Shown here piece after piece: positions 10,181 to 22,200 of a stretch of DNA of 64,000 bases; position 1 is the first letter of the stretch, and every line of letters begins with the position of its first letter. Position numbers and translations under genes: made by a program. The notes under the pieces were generated by a model. That model worked only from the letters and a program-made list of their open reading frames with translations, did not search any database and was not told the DNA's origin. Source of the stretch: Saccharina japonica (Eukaryota > Sar > Phaeophyceae > Laminariales > Laminariaceae). Where the stretch lies: contig MEHQ01003078.1 of assembly GCA_008828725.1 (NCBI GenBank), positions 140,297 through 204,296 of the forward strand, read 5' to 3'.

Positions 10181-11339
10181 CCTTGAAATTATTTCGTTTT
10201 TCGATTTTGATTTTCGTTTCTGTTCGGACCTGCTCTTTTATCGACGACTTTACCGACTCCTATCCCATGTCTCACTTGTCATCCGACAATGTGCGGTATG
10301 AGCTTCAACGTTGGTTCGGAATCAAGAAAACCGAAGAAAACCGAAATGCTCTTTTCGTTGCCCTTATTGTTGTCGTAACCCCCCGCGTTACGAACATGCC
10401 CCCTTTGCGTATATTGCGTGTTGTGGGATAAAAGTTGTTCCCTTGCCTCGCGGTCGATTGCTGTACAGCTGGGCCAGCGCGCACTAAACCCGCTACCCGC
10501 ACAATAAGCATCCGACACGACAGCACTACACTGAACGGGCACTGAACTACGCCACACTACGGTACACTACCCTAATGTACAACACGATCGGCCCAACATG
10601 GTGGACTGAGGACCCCCTCGAGTCATGTGATAGACTCCTCGTATAATAAACCACTAACAAAGCGTTCAGACGAGCGACAGAACACGACACCACCACCAGA
10701 CGCAGCAATCAAGGCCCATACCTGAACCGCCCCCCTCCTGTTTGCACCCCCATCTCGCCCTTGCATTTCAGCAGGCCCGGTTAATGTCGAAGAAGCTGCC
10801 CTTTGTCGAAGTCGAAGTGCTCCTCCTCATCCCTGACACCAGGAGCCGTCGTTGCGGCCAACAGAACCTGACACGTTTGCTTTGGTGATAACGTAGACAT
10901 GTGTATGCTTTGGAGTATGTATGCAGCCAGTCGTCCCTGCTGTCTAGTCGTTTAGCGCTTGTGACTATACGAGTATGGTCGATTGCGTGGGTTCAAGTCC
11001 CACCAACAGGGGTTTCGATCCGCAACAGTTGAAATGTTCACAGCAGATGGCGCCTAGCAGCATATATATGCACGATTAACCGCGAATCGACCCGGGAAGA
11101 GAGATAATGAGCTACTTTCGTGATAACACTTGGAGGCACCCGGCATAGTAGGGGCGGGGGGGGGGTGAAGTGCCTGGTGTGTGAGCCCGGAGTTGACTTA
11201 CGAAAGAGAGGGAACTAGAAAAGTAGGTGGGATATACTATTCATAGATTGGGGGAAGGAGACGCTGGTAGAAAACACAAGACTGAACGAGGCATCTATCA
11301 TGAGCTTGGGCTTAGTCTGTGATATGGCGCACGAACACG
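10181..11339. other. Intergenic, no gene recognised
   Basis: It contains a fragment resembling the 7,180 repeat near 10,262-10,330, a run of G near 11,150-11,166 that differs in length in unit 2, and the tRNA-like sequence at 10,936. No supported coding sequence. Confidence 0.4.
10936..11011 (+). other. tRNA-like sequence
   Basis: 76 nt. The proposed acceptor arms CCTGCTG and CAACAGG pair at 6 of 7 positions. The T arm is perfect: GTGGG, loop TTCAAGT, stem CCCAC. A 5-bp stem with a 6-nt loop (10,958-10,973) sits where the anticodon arm should be, but the D arm is poor and the spacing is wrong. It is probably a decayed tRNA or a tRNA-derived fragment. No amino acid can be assigned. It is unchanged at 47,601-47,676. 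Confidence 0.35.
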
Positions 11340-14300
11340 CGTTGCAGCAAGTGAGCATGACATTGTGTGAGGGAATATTGACAACTGACCTCTGGTTTTA
11401 CCGCAAGGGGCGACATGGTTTCATTCTGCTTCCGTCAGATGCTACTGTACAATCACATACGAGTATTCATACGTACGTATGATACACGTGCATCTTGGAT
11501 TTTGACGGGTAGCTGAAAGATACCCATTGATGATGTTTATCCAACGGGAATTGCCGACGTCAACAATTGGTCCACCGCCAGGCGCGGTTTTCGCCTACAG
11601 CAGTCAAAGAGCTTGCTACCAGGGTATGTCATAAGGGCAGATCGACAACTGACTTCTGGGTCTACAGCAAGGGCCGATATATTGCTTCGTTCTGCTTCCG
11701 TCGGATGCTAAACGCACCTCTTATTGATACCTGGTACGTATGACACACGTGACGAGATCTTGGATTTTGACGGGTACACATCTGACATATGCCTTCTAAT
11801 GTTGTTGATCCATCGCCAATTGCCGACGGCAGCAATAGTTGGCCCATCTCCAAGCCAGGGTTCCGCCCAGCCAGTGAATCTGCTATTTTAGGAGGGGACG
11901 TCGACAACTGGTATCTAGGTTTCCAGCAAGGGCCGATGTATGGTTTCATTCGGCTTCCGTCGGACACTACAAACATCTGTCATTCATACGTATGATACAC
12001 ATGGCACGGTCTTGGATTTTGACGGGTAGCTGAAATATCCCTGCTAATGTTGTTGACCCAACGGGAATTGAAGAAGGCCACAATTCGTCCTGCGACAATC
12101 AACGGCTTCGCCCAGTCAGTGAATCTGATATTTTAGAAGGGGGCATCGACAATGCAATGGATCATATATCTCTGGGTCTTCAGCAAAGGCCGATCGATAT
12201 GGCTTCATTCTGCTTGAGTAGGAAACTACAAACTCATATATACGAGTAATATTAAGATATATGTAACAGGTGACAAGATACGAGTATTGGTTTTTGACGG
12301 GTATCTGAAACATACCTGCTGTTTGATTGATGTATTCGACACACCGGAATTGTCGAGGGCGACATTTGGCCCACCGCCAAGCTACGTACACTTTTGCCTT
12401 GCTAGAGAGCCCGGTTTTTTGTGAGAAGATATCGACAACTTCCTTCTGGATCATCTACAGCAACGGCCGATATACGGTTTTATTTGCGTCTGTCGGGCAC
12501 TCTAAACACATATTATACCGGTACGAAGTGATATCCATAGGTACCTGGTATGATAATGTTTGGAAATATCTTGACTTTTGACGGGTAGCTGAAATATACC
12601 ACCTACTGATGTTGTTGTTGATCCGACGGCAATTGCCAAAGTCAAACATTTGACCCACCGCCAAACGAGGTGTCCACCTATTTAGTTTAAGAGCCTGGAA
12701 TTTCATGAGGGGAGATCTACAACTGCCCTCTGCGTCTACAGCAAGCGCCGATATATTGCTTCATTCTGGCTCCACCGGACACTCCAAACACATACGTACG
12801 TATCAGGTATTATTGGTGGGTGGGGTATGATACCCGTGGCGAGATCTTGCATTTTGGCGAGTAGCCGAAATATACCTGCTGTTGTTGGTGACCCAACGGA
12901 AATTTGCCGAGGGCAACATTTTTGTTTTTTTTTCCCCATCCCATTCATTATCTTCGTACTTCCGTCTTTCTACCTCCCTAGTCGTAACTCAGATCCGGGG
13001 TCACAAACTAGGCTCCTCTCCCTCCTCCCCCACTACGGTTCTTGCCTTGGTTTGTATCGCGAGAAGATTTCAGCACTTTCTTCCCTCGTCAACTTTCGTC
13101 GAATTTTGCTTACCCACGCTATAGTATGCGCTCTCGACAGTCGGTGTCATTTGAGAATAAAAACCTCAATGGGGAGAATCGAACCCTCGACATCCGGCCC
13201 TACAGGCTTCGTGGCTACCAGTTAGACCACCGGGGCGACCGGCAGAATCGAACCCTCGACATCCGGCCCTACAGGCTTCGTGGCTACCAGTTAAACCACC
13301 GGGGCGACTGGCTTCATTTGGCCCACCTCCAAGCCAGAGTTTCACATACATATCTAGACATCCTGGTATTGATTGGGAGGGGATGGCGACGACAACAACT
13401 GTCTTCTGGATCTACAACAATACCGGCCGATATGGTTAGTATATTCTGCTTCCGTGGGACACTCTAAACGCAATGATAACTTGCGAATATCTTCGATTTT
13501 GGCGGGTAGCTGAACGGTACCTGCTGATGATGTTGTCGATCCAACTGGAATTGCGGAGGTCAACAGGTTGCCCCGCTCCAAGCGAGTATTTCACCTATCA
13601 ATAGTTGAAGAGTTTTATATATCATCAGGGAAGATCGACCACTGACCTCTAGATCTACAGCAAGGTCAGATAAGGTTTCATTCTGCTTCGTAGGAAGATA
13701 CAAACACAAGTAATATTCACACGTGTGAAACAGGCGACAAAACCTTTCATTTTGACGGGTAGATGAAATATTCGTACCTACCTGCTGTTTGATGTTGTTG
13801 ACACACCAGGAATTGCCGAGGGCAACATTCACATTTGGCCCACCGCCAAGCCAGAGTTTTGCCTTGCTAGAGATACTGGTATTTTTGTGAGCGATGTCGA
13901 CAGCTACTGTCTTCTTGGTTCACAGCAACGCCGGACATGGTTATATTGTGCTTCCGTCGTACACCCTAAACATATAGTATCCACACGACGTATGATACCT
14001 TGGAAATATCTTGGATTTTGACGGTAGCTAAAATATACATGCTCATCATGTTGTTGATCCAACCGGAATTGCCGATATCAACAATTGGCCCAGCGCCAAG
14101 CGAGGGTTTTGCCCAGTGGAATATATTGATATTTCATGAGGGCGGATCGACAACTGACCTCTGGGTCAACAGCAAGGGCCGGCATATTGCGTCATTCTGC
14201 TTCCGTCGGACACTCAAAACACATATTATTCATACGTATGATACCCGTGACAATATCTTGGGGTTTTAACGGGTAGCTGAAAGATACCTGATGATGATGT

Positions 14301-16082
14301 TGTTGACCCAAGGGCAACTGCTGACGACAAGATTGGCACGGCTCCAAGCCAGGGTATTGCGCAGCCAATGAGCACGATATTCTGTGTGGTCAGCTATTAT
14401 TTCTCTGGGTCTACAGCAAGCGCTTTGTTTATTTCATTTTGCTTCCGTCAGGCACTACAGCCATAACTGGTGTATGTTTTGTACATACGATGCACGTGGC
14501 ACAATCTTTGATTTCGAGGGGTTGATGAACGATTCCTGCTAACGTTATTGACCCAACGGGAATTGACGAGGGCCACAAAATCCCCCCACCGACAATCAAC
14601 GTTCGCGCCCAGCCAGTGAGTCTGATATTCTACAAGGAGGGGAAATCGGCAACTGACCTCTGGGTCTACGGCAAGAACGTAGGGCCGATATTGTTTAATT
14701 CTGCTTCGGTACGAAACTACTGCTTTACAACCACATACTATTCATACGTATGAAACAGATGACAGGATCTTAGATTTCGACGGGTAGCTGAAATATACCT
14801 GCTAATGTTTTTGACTCACCTGAAATTGCCGAGGTCGACATCTATTTGGCCCACCGCCAAGCCAGCTTTTCGCCTAGCTAGAGGACCTGATCTCGTGGTG
14901 CCGGGATGTCGACAACTGACCTATGGATCTACAGCAACGGCCGACATGGCTTAATTCTTCTTCTTCCGTCAGACTCGACGAACATATATTATCCATAAGC
15001 ATGATATCTTGGAAATATTTTGGATTTTGACGGGTAGTTGAATGATTCCTGCTGATGATGTTGTGGTTGATCCAACGGGAATTTCCGAGGTCAACAATTG
15101 GCCCACGGCTAAGCGAGGGTTTCGCCTAGGTAAAGAGCTTGATATTATATTATGTCAAATAGACAACCGACCTCGGGATGTACAGCACGAGCCGATATAG
15201 TTTCATTTTGCTTCCGTCAGAGACTTCAAACACATGCTATTCATATATATATATGATTCACGTGGCAAGAGCTTATATTTTGAAGGGTAGCTGAACGATA
15301 CCTGCTTGTTACGTTGTTGATGCATCGGGAATTTCACACGGATAATTGACCCAGCTCCAAGCCAGAGTTTCGCCCAGCCAATGAGTACGATACTCTACGA
15401 GGTCAGTTTTTTTCTGGGTCTACAGCAAGCGCCGATTTGGTTTCATTTTGCTTCCGTCGGACACTCCAAACACACCTCGGGTATATGTTTCATACGTATG
15501 ATACACGTGGCACAACCTTTGATTTCGACGGGTAGCTAAACGATTCCTCCTATTATAATAACGTTCTTGACCCAACGGGAAATAACGAGGGTCACAACTC
15601 CCCCGGGGACAATCAACGTTTCCGCCCAGCCAATGAGTCTGATATTTTAGAAGGGGGCATCGACAACTGAACTGTGGGTCCACGGCAAGAACTTAGGGCA
15701 GATATGGTATATTCTGCTTCAGTAGGAAACTACTGTACAACCACATACTATTCATACACATGAAACAGGTGACAGACGGGTTTCGGCGGGTAGCTGAAAG
15801 ATACCTGCAAATGGTTTTGACTCACCTGGAATTATTATTGCCGAGGTCGACATTTGGCCCACCGCCAAGCCAGGTTTTCGCCTCACTAGAGGACCTGATC
15901 TCGTGGTGACGGAATGTCAACAACTGGCCTCTGGATCTACAGCAACGGCCGACATGGCTCAATTCTGCTTCCGTCGGACGCGATGAACATATATTATCCA
16001 TAATCATGATATCTTGGAAATACATCATGGATTTTGACGGGTACTTGAACGATTCGTGCTGATGATGTTGTGGTTGATCCAA
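11340..16082 (-). repeat. ~250-bp satellite array, minus-oriented arm
   Basis: Degenerate units of about 245-280 bp. Each shows, in order, 'gacgggtagctgaa', 'gttgacccaacgggaattgc', 'cccaccgccaagccag', 'gtgagtctgatatt', 'gacctctgggtctacagcaa', 'ttcattctgcttccgtcgga' and 'catacgtatgatacacgtgg'. These are the reverse complement of the words right of 16,110. Stops and frame-breaking indels occur in all frames, so it is not coding. A full SINE interrupts the array at 12,922-13,314. Confidence 0.9.
12922..13314 (-). mobile_element. Full-length tRNA-derived SINE with doubled head
   Basis: Read on the minus strand: a tRNA-like head with box A-like TGGTTTAACTGG and box B-like GGTTCGATTCT, a body shared with other fragments in the window, and an A-rich tail at 12,922-12,935. 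The 5-bp direct repeat cattt (12,917-12,921 and 13,315-13,319) flanks it, inside one satellite unit. The tRNA head (70 bp) is present twice in tandem here, but once in unit 2. The head cannot fold a complete acceptor stem, so it is a pol III promoter relic rather than a tRNA gene. Confidence 0.8.
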
Positions 16083-16110
16083 CGGGAATTTCTGAGGTCA
16101 ACAGATAGCT
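16083..16110. repeat. Orientation switch of the satellite array
   Basis: On the left, a unit ends in 'gatgttgtggttgatccaa'. After 28 bp the complement 'ttggatcaacaacatc' begins, and all later units are reversed. This is the centre of a very large imperfect inverted repeat: about 4.7 kb on the left and 10.7 kb on the right. Confidence 0.85.
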
Positions 16111-18273
16111 TTGGATCAACAACATCAGCAGGTATCGTTCAGCTACCCGTCAAAATCGCCGAGCTTTACCAGGTGTATCATACGAATACCTATGAATAAT
16201 AACTCGGGGGTTTGTGGTTCCCGACGAAAAAATAAGGAAACCACAGTTTATCGGCTCAGAGGTCAGTTCTCGATCTACTACCCTCCCATAATATCGGACT
16301 CACTCGCTGAGTGAAACCCTGGCTCAGAGCTGGGCCAGGTATTGACCACGGTTATTCACGTTTGGTCACCAATATAATCAGCAGGTTCCTTTGAGCTACC
16401 CGTCAAACGCCAAGATCTTGCAAGGTGTGTAATCCGTATGAATAATACCGTACGTAGATGTTTTTTTCTTATGCGACGGAAGCAAGATAAACCCTTTTGT
16501 CGGCCCTTCCTGTAGACCCAGAGGTCAGTTGTCAACCTCGCTTTATCGATGATCAGACTCACTAACTGGGCGAAACCCTGTCGTGGAACTGGGCCATTCT
16601 TTGCCCTCGACGATTACCGCTGATTTAACACAACCAGCAGCAGTGGTTCAGCTACCCGTCAAAGCCATACTACTGTAGATCGCGTCAGGTACCTGGTATA
16701 CCATATTTGTGGATAATACCTCACGTGTTTGTGGTGTCCGACGGAAGCAGAATGACACCATATTATGTCCATCTCACCTCATCGAATATCAGACTCGCTT
16801 ACTGGGCGAAAACGTAGCTTGGAGCTGGGGCAATTATAGCCTTTCTTGTCTGCTGGTCAGCTACATCAGCACGTATCTTTCAGCTACCTGGCAAAATCCA
16901 AGATCTTGCCACGAGTATCATTACGTAAGAAAAAAAATGTGTTTGTGGTGTCCGACGGAAGCATAATGAAATCATATCGGCTGCTGTGGTAGACTCAGAC
17001 AACAGCTGTCGATGTACTACTTTTTCAGAATATCGCAGTCACTCGCGGAGCCAAAACCTGACTTGGGAGCCGGGCTTATTGTTGACCTCCGCAATTCCCG
17101 TTGGGTCAATAAGAGCAGCAGGTATATTTCAGCTACCCGTCAAGATCCAAGATATTGCCAGGTGTATCTTGCTCATGAATAATGCAGTTGGTGTTTGTGG
17201 TGTCCGACGGAAGCAGCATGAAACCATATGTTACCCCGTTCTGTAGATCCAGAGGTCAGTTGTCGACCTTGTCTAATGAAAAATTAGCATCCTTAACAGG
17301 GCAAACGCCTGGCTTGGAACTGGGTCATTTGTTGCCCTTGAGCAATATACACCGTTGGGTCAACAACAAAATCAGTTATCGTTAGCTACCCGTCAAAATC
17401 CCAGAGCTTGCCAGGTGTATCATACGTATTAGTAATACGTCACGTCAGGCGTTTGTGGTGTTCGACGGAAGCAGAACGAAACCATATCGGTTCCTGCCGT
17501 AGACCCAGAGATCAGTTGTAGATCTACTCCCCTCATATAATATCGGCCTCACTCGCTGCGCGAAAACTTGGCTTGGAGTTATTATTAGGCCATTTTTTTA
17601 CCTCCACAATTCCCGTGGGATCAAAACCATCGGCAGGTACGTATCTTTCAGCTACCCGTCGAAATCCAAGATCTTGCCAGGTATTTTATACCGGTACATA
17701 GTAATAAAACAACCGTAGGTGCTTTTCAAGTACGACGGAAGCAGGATAAAGCCTTATGTCGGCCCTCTTGCTGTAGACCCAGAGGTCAGTTTTTCGATCT
17801 CGCTTCATCGAATATCAGGCTCACTAACTGTGCAAAACCCCGTGTCGGTGCACTCCCCTCATGAAACATCGAACTCAATCGCAGGGCGAAAACCTTGCTT
17901 GGAGCTGGGCCAATTGTCGCCGTCCGGAATTCCCGTTTGCTCAACAACACCTTCATCAGCAGGTATCTTTCAGTTACCCTTCAAACCCCAGGAGCTTGCC
18001 AGGTGTATCTTACGTATCAACAACACAGTGGGCGTTTGTAGTGTCTGACGGAACAGAGTTAAACCATATCGGATCTTGCTGTAGACCAAGAGATCAGTTG
18101 TCGATATATTCACCTCATAGAATATCGGACCCACTCGCTGGGTGAAAACCTGGCTGGGCACTTGGGCAATGGTTGACCTCGGCGATTCCCGTTCGGCCAA
18201 TAACATCAGCAGGTATCTTTCAGTTACCCGTCAATATCCAGAAGCTTGCCAAGTGTATATTTACGTAGTATGA

Positions 18274-18275
18274 AT
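18274..18275. other. Empty Helitron target site
   Basis: The sequence atgaA|Taatacatac is uninterrupted here. At the matching place in unit 2 a 1,460-bp Helitron sits exactly between this A and T. This fixes both ends of the element and shows that it inserted after the duplication. Confidence 0.9.
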
Positions 18276-18532
18276 AATACATACAGTAGGTGTGTGGGGC
18301 TCGACGCAAGAAAAAATGAAACAAATGTCCGCCCTTGCTGTGGATCTAGAGGTCAGTTGTCGACCTCGCCTAATAGAATATCAGTCTCACTAACTGGGGA
18401 ATTACCTGGCAGATAACTGGATCCATGGTTGCCATCGGCAATTCTCGTTGGGAGAGAAAAAACAGCTGGTATCTTTCAGCTATCCGTCGAAATCAAAGAA
18501 CTTGACATGTGTATTCATAAGTATGGATGGTA

Positions 18533-19232
18533 CGAGCTGGGCCAGCCAAAATAATGTTTTTAAAGCAGGTTGGCCATGCCCCGACCAATTTAACGAATTT
18601 GGACCTGGAATTTGGACACAGTGTAGATCGTGTACTAACCAACACACTTGCCGCCTGCCTTTTTTTTTTTTTCCTCGAGAGAGATACGACGATCCAAAAA
18701 TCGAAAAAAATGCAAAAGCTAACAAAACTACAGGAAAAAAAAAAATCAAAGAGGGCAGGCGGCAGGTATTTTTGCACGCACGGTTCAAAGACGTGGTTAA
18801 AATGTCAGAGTAAAACTCTCAAAATTGGTCGGGGCATGATGGCGGAAATACCATTTTCCCGGAATTGCTTGACTTATATATGGAATCGAGTTTTGGTCAT
18901 ATCTCTTGATGAGTGGAGAATTGGGCAACAAGACTTACATCGATCTTCTCCTTGTGTCTTCAGCATTGTCTCCACCAAATTTCATGTTGATCGAGAATGA
19001 CATTTTTTATACGAAATTAGAATGAAAAAAATGTTGTTTTCGAGTTTTCGCGAATATCTCGGCGAGATCGAGTCGAGAAAACAATATGTATATAATTTTT
19101 CATATACCGTTTTTTTTTGCACAAGAACTGGTATGTTAGGGTTGGCGATTCAAATTTGTGTAGCCTAATTCGCAGTGGTTCGCGAGATTCCACTTTAGGA
19201 AGCTTTGTACGTTTCTTGGCTGGCCCAGCTCG
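18533..19232. mobile_element. 700-bp inverted-repeat element with TA duplication
   Basis: The ends CGAGCTGGGCCAGCCAA and TTGGCTGGCCCAGCTCG are perfect complements flanked by TA on both sides, inside a satellite unit whose sequence resumes on either side. Two further inverted pairs are nested inside: ATGCCCCGACCAATTT near 18,576-18,593 with its complement near 18,823-18,839, and TTGCCGCCTGCC with GGCAGGCGGCA near 18,649/18,755, each next to a T or A run. No transposase frame is present, so it is non-autonomous. TA duplication fits Tc1/mariner-type mobilisation. Confidence 0.8.
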
Positions 19233-22200
19233 TATGTGTTTGAAGTGTGCGACGGAAACATATTTAAACAATGTCGGCTCTTGCTGTAGACCCAGAGGTC
19301 AGTCGTCGATTTACTCCCCGAACAGAATATCGGACTCATTCGCTTAGCGAAAATCTGGGTTGGAGCTGAGCCAATTGTCACCTTCGCCAATTCCCGTTTG
19401 GTCAACAACATCATCAGACATCTTTCAGTTACCCGACAAGATCCAAGATCTTGCCACGTGTATCATACGTATGAATGGTGCGTATGTATTTGAAGTGTCA
19501 AACGGAAGCACAATCAAACAATATATCGGCGCTCGCTGCAGATCCAAACAACAGCAGTAGTTGTTGTCAATCTACTGCCCTCACATACTATCAGAATAAC
19601 TCGTTGGGCAAAACCCTGGCTTAGAGCTGGGGCAAGTATCGACCTCAGCAATTCCCGTTGGGCCAATACCATCAGCAGGTTGCTTTCAGCTGCCCGTCAA
19701 AATCCAAGATATTGTCAGGTGTAACTTGCGTGTGAATGATACCGTAGTTGTTTCTTAAGTCCGACGGAAGCAGAATCAAACGATTCGTCGGCCATTGTTG
19801 TAGAGCCCAGTGGTCAGTTGTCAACCTCGCTCAATCCAATATCAGACGCACTAACTGGGCAAACACCTGGCTTGGAACTGGGGCAATTATGCCTCGAGGG
19901 CGTTTCCCGTTTGGTCAACACCATCATCAGGTATCTTTCAGCTACCCGTCAAAAAATCAATATCTTGCCACCAGTATCATGCATATGAATGATACGAGTA
20001 TTGCATGTGTTTGTAGTGTGCAACGGAAGCAGAATCAAACCATATCGGCTCTTGCTGTAGGCCAAAACAACAGTTAGTTGCCGATCTACTTCCCTCACAG
20101 GATATCGGACTCACTCGCTGGGCAAAACTCTGACTTGGAGCTGGGCCCATTGTTGATCTCGGCAATTCCCGTTGGGTCAATAACATCAGCAGGGTATTGT
20201 TCAGTTACCCGTCAAATTCCAGAAGCTTGCCAGGTCTTTTATATGCACGAACAACACCGTAGGTGGTTCCTAAGTCCCACGCAAGCTCGATAAACCCTAT
20301 CTATGTCGGCTCTCCCTGCTGTAGACCCAAATGTCGGTTGTCGACCTCGCTTCATCGATTGTAAGCCTCACCAACTGGGAAAACCTGGCTAGGCAAAAAA
20401 TGCCCTCGGCGTTTCCCGTTTGGTCAGCAACATCAGCAGGAATCTTTCAGCTACCCGTCAAAATCCAAGTTCATGCCATGAGTATCATACAGTAGGTATT
20501 ACAGTAATAGTATGTGTTTGCAGTGTCCGACCCAAGTAGAACGAAACCATATCGGTTCTTGTTGTAGATCGAGACAAGAGTTGTCGATCTACATACTCCC
20601 TTCACAGAGTATCGGACTTACACTCTGCGGGAAAACCTGGCTTGAAGCGGGGCCATCTATTGACCTCCCTTATTCCCGCTGGCTCGAAAACATCGCAGGT
20701 ATGTTTTAGCTACCCGTCAAACTCCAAGAGCATCCAGGGTTTAGTTTGCGTATGAAAAATACAATCGGTGTTTGTGGTGTCCGACGAAAGCAGGATGGAG
20801 CCATAAGTCGGCTCCTGCTGTACACCCATAGGTCAGTTGTCGATCTCGCCTGGACAAATACCAGCCTCACTATCTGCGCAGATAGATGGCTTGGTACTGG
20901 GTCATTTGTTGCATTCGACAATCACCGTTGGGTTAAAACACCATCAGCAAGTATCGTTCAGCTACCAGTCAAATTCCCAGAGCTTGCCAGATGTACCATA
21001 CGCGTGAAAAATACCGTAGGTATTTGTGGTGTCCGACGGAAGCGGACTGAAACCATGTTGGCTCTTGATGTAGACCCAGAGGTCAGTTGTCGATCAATAG
21101 TACTCCCCTCAAGAAATATCGGACTCACTGGCCGGACGAAACCCTGGCTTGCAGCTGGACCAATTTAAAAGTATCGTTCAGCAACCAGTCAAATTCCTGG
21201 AGCTTTTTCCAGGTGTATCACACGCACGCATGGAAAATACCGTGGGTGATTGTGGCGTCTGACGGAAGCAGAATGAAAACATATCGGCTCTTGCTGTAGA
21301 TCCAGAGGTCAGTTGTCGACCTACAGTACCCCCTCACATAATATCGGACTCACTCGCTGGGCGAAACCGCTGTGTCAAACATTGACCTCCGCAAGTCTCG
21401 TCGGTTAAATAATATTATCAGTCGGTTTTTTCACCTACTACCCGTCAGAATTGAAGGTCTTCCCAGCTGTATTATGCGTATGAATGACACCGTGCGTGTG
21501 TTTTAAGTTGGACGCAAGTACGATAAAATACATATCGGCCCTTGCTGAAGAGCCAGAGATCAGTTGCCGACCTCGCCGAATCGAATATCAGACTCACTAA
21601 CTGGACAAACACCTGGGGTAATTATGCCCTCGGCGTTTCCTGTTTGGTCAGAAACATCATCAGGCATCTTTCCGCTACCCGTCAAAATCCACGATCTTGC
21701 CATGAGTGTTTTACGTACAGAGGTTATGGGTTTGGAGTGTCCGACGGAGGTAGAACGAAAACATATCGGCTCCCGCTGTACACCCAGATGTCAGTTGCCG
21801 TCCTCCTTCCCTCACAGAGTATCGGACTCACACGTTGGGCGAAAAACAAGCTTGGAGCTGGGCTAAGTACCGACCTCCGCAATTCCCGTTGGGTAAAAAC
21901 TATCATCGGGTATCTTTCACTTCCCGTCACAATCCAAGATCTTGCCAGGTGTATCATACCTATGAAATGTACAGTAGGTGTGTTTTGAGTCCGACGGAAG
22001 CAGAATGGAACGATATGTCGGCTCCTGCTGTAGATCCAGAGGTCAGTTGTCGATCTACACCAGTTGTCGATCTACTGTACCCCCCTCACATAATATCGCT
22101 CTCACTCGGTGGGCGACCGCCTGGCTTGGAGCTAGGCCAATTGGCGACCTCCGCTATTCCCGTTGGGTCAAAACTCATCTGCAGGTTTATTTCAACTACC

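Noticed and set aside
13171-13310. Two tandem functional tRNA genes
   Set aside because: Box A and box B are present, but the acceptor stem has no partner at the 3' side and the anticodon arm does not fold properly. They are better explained as the head of a SINE.
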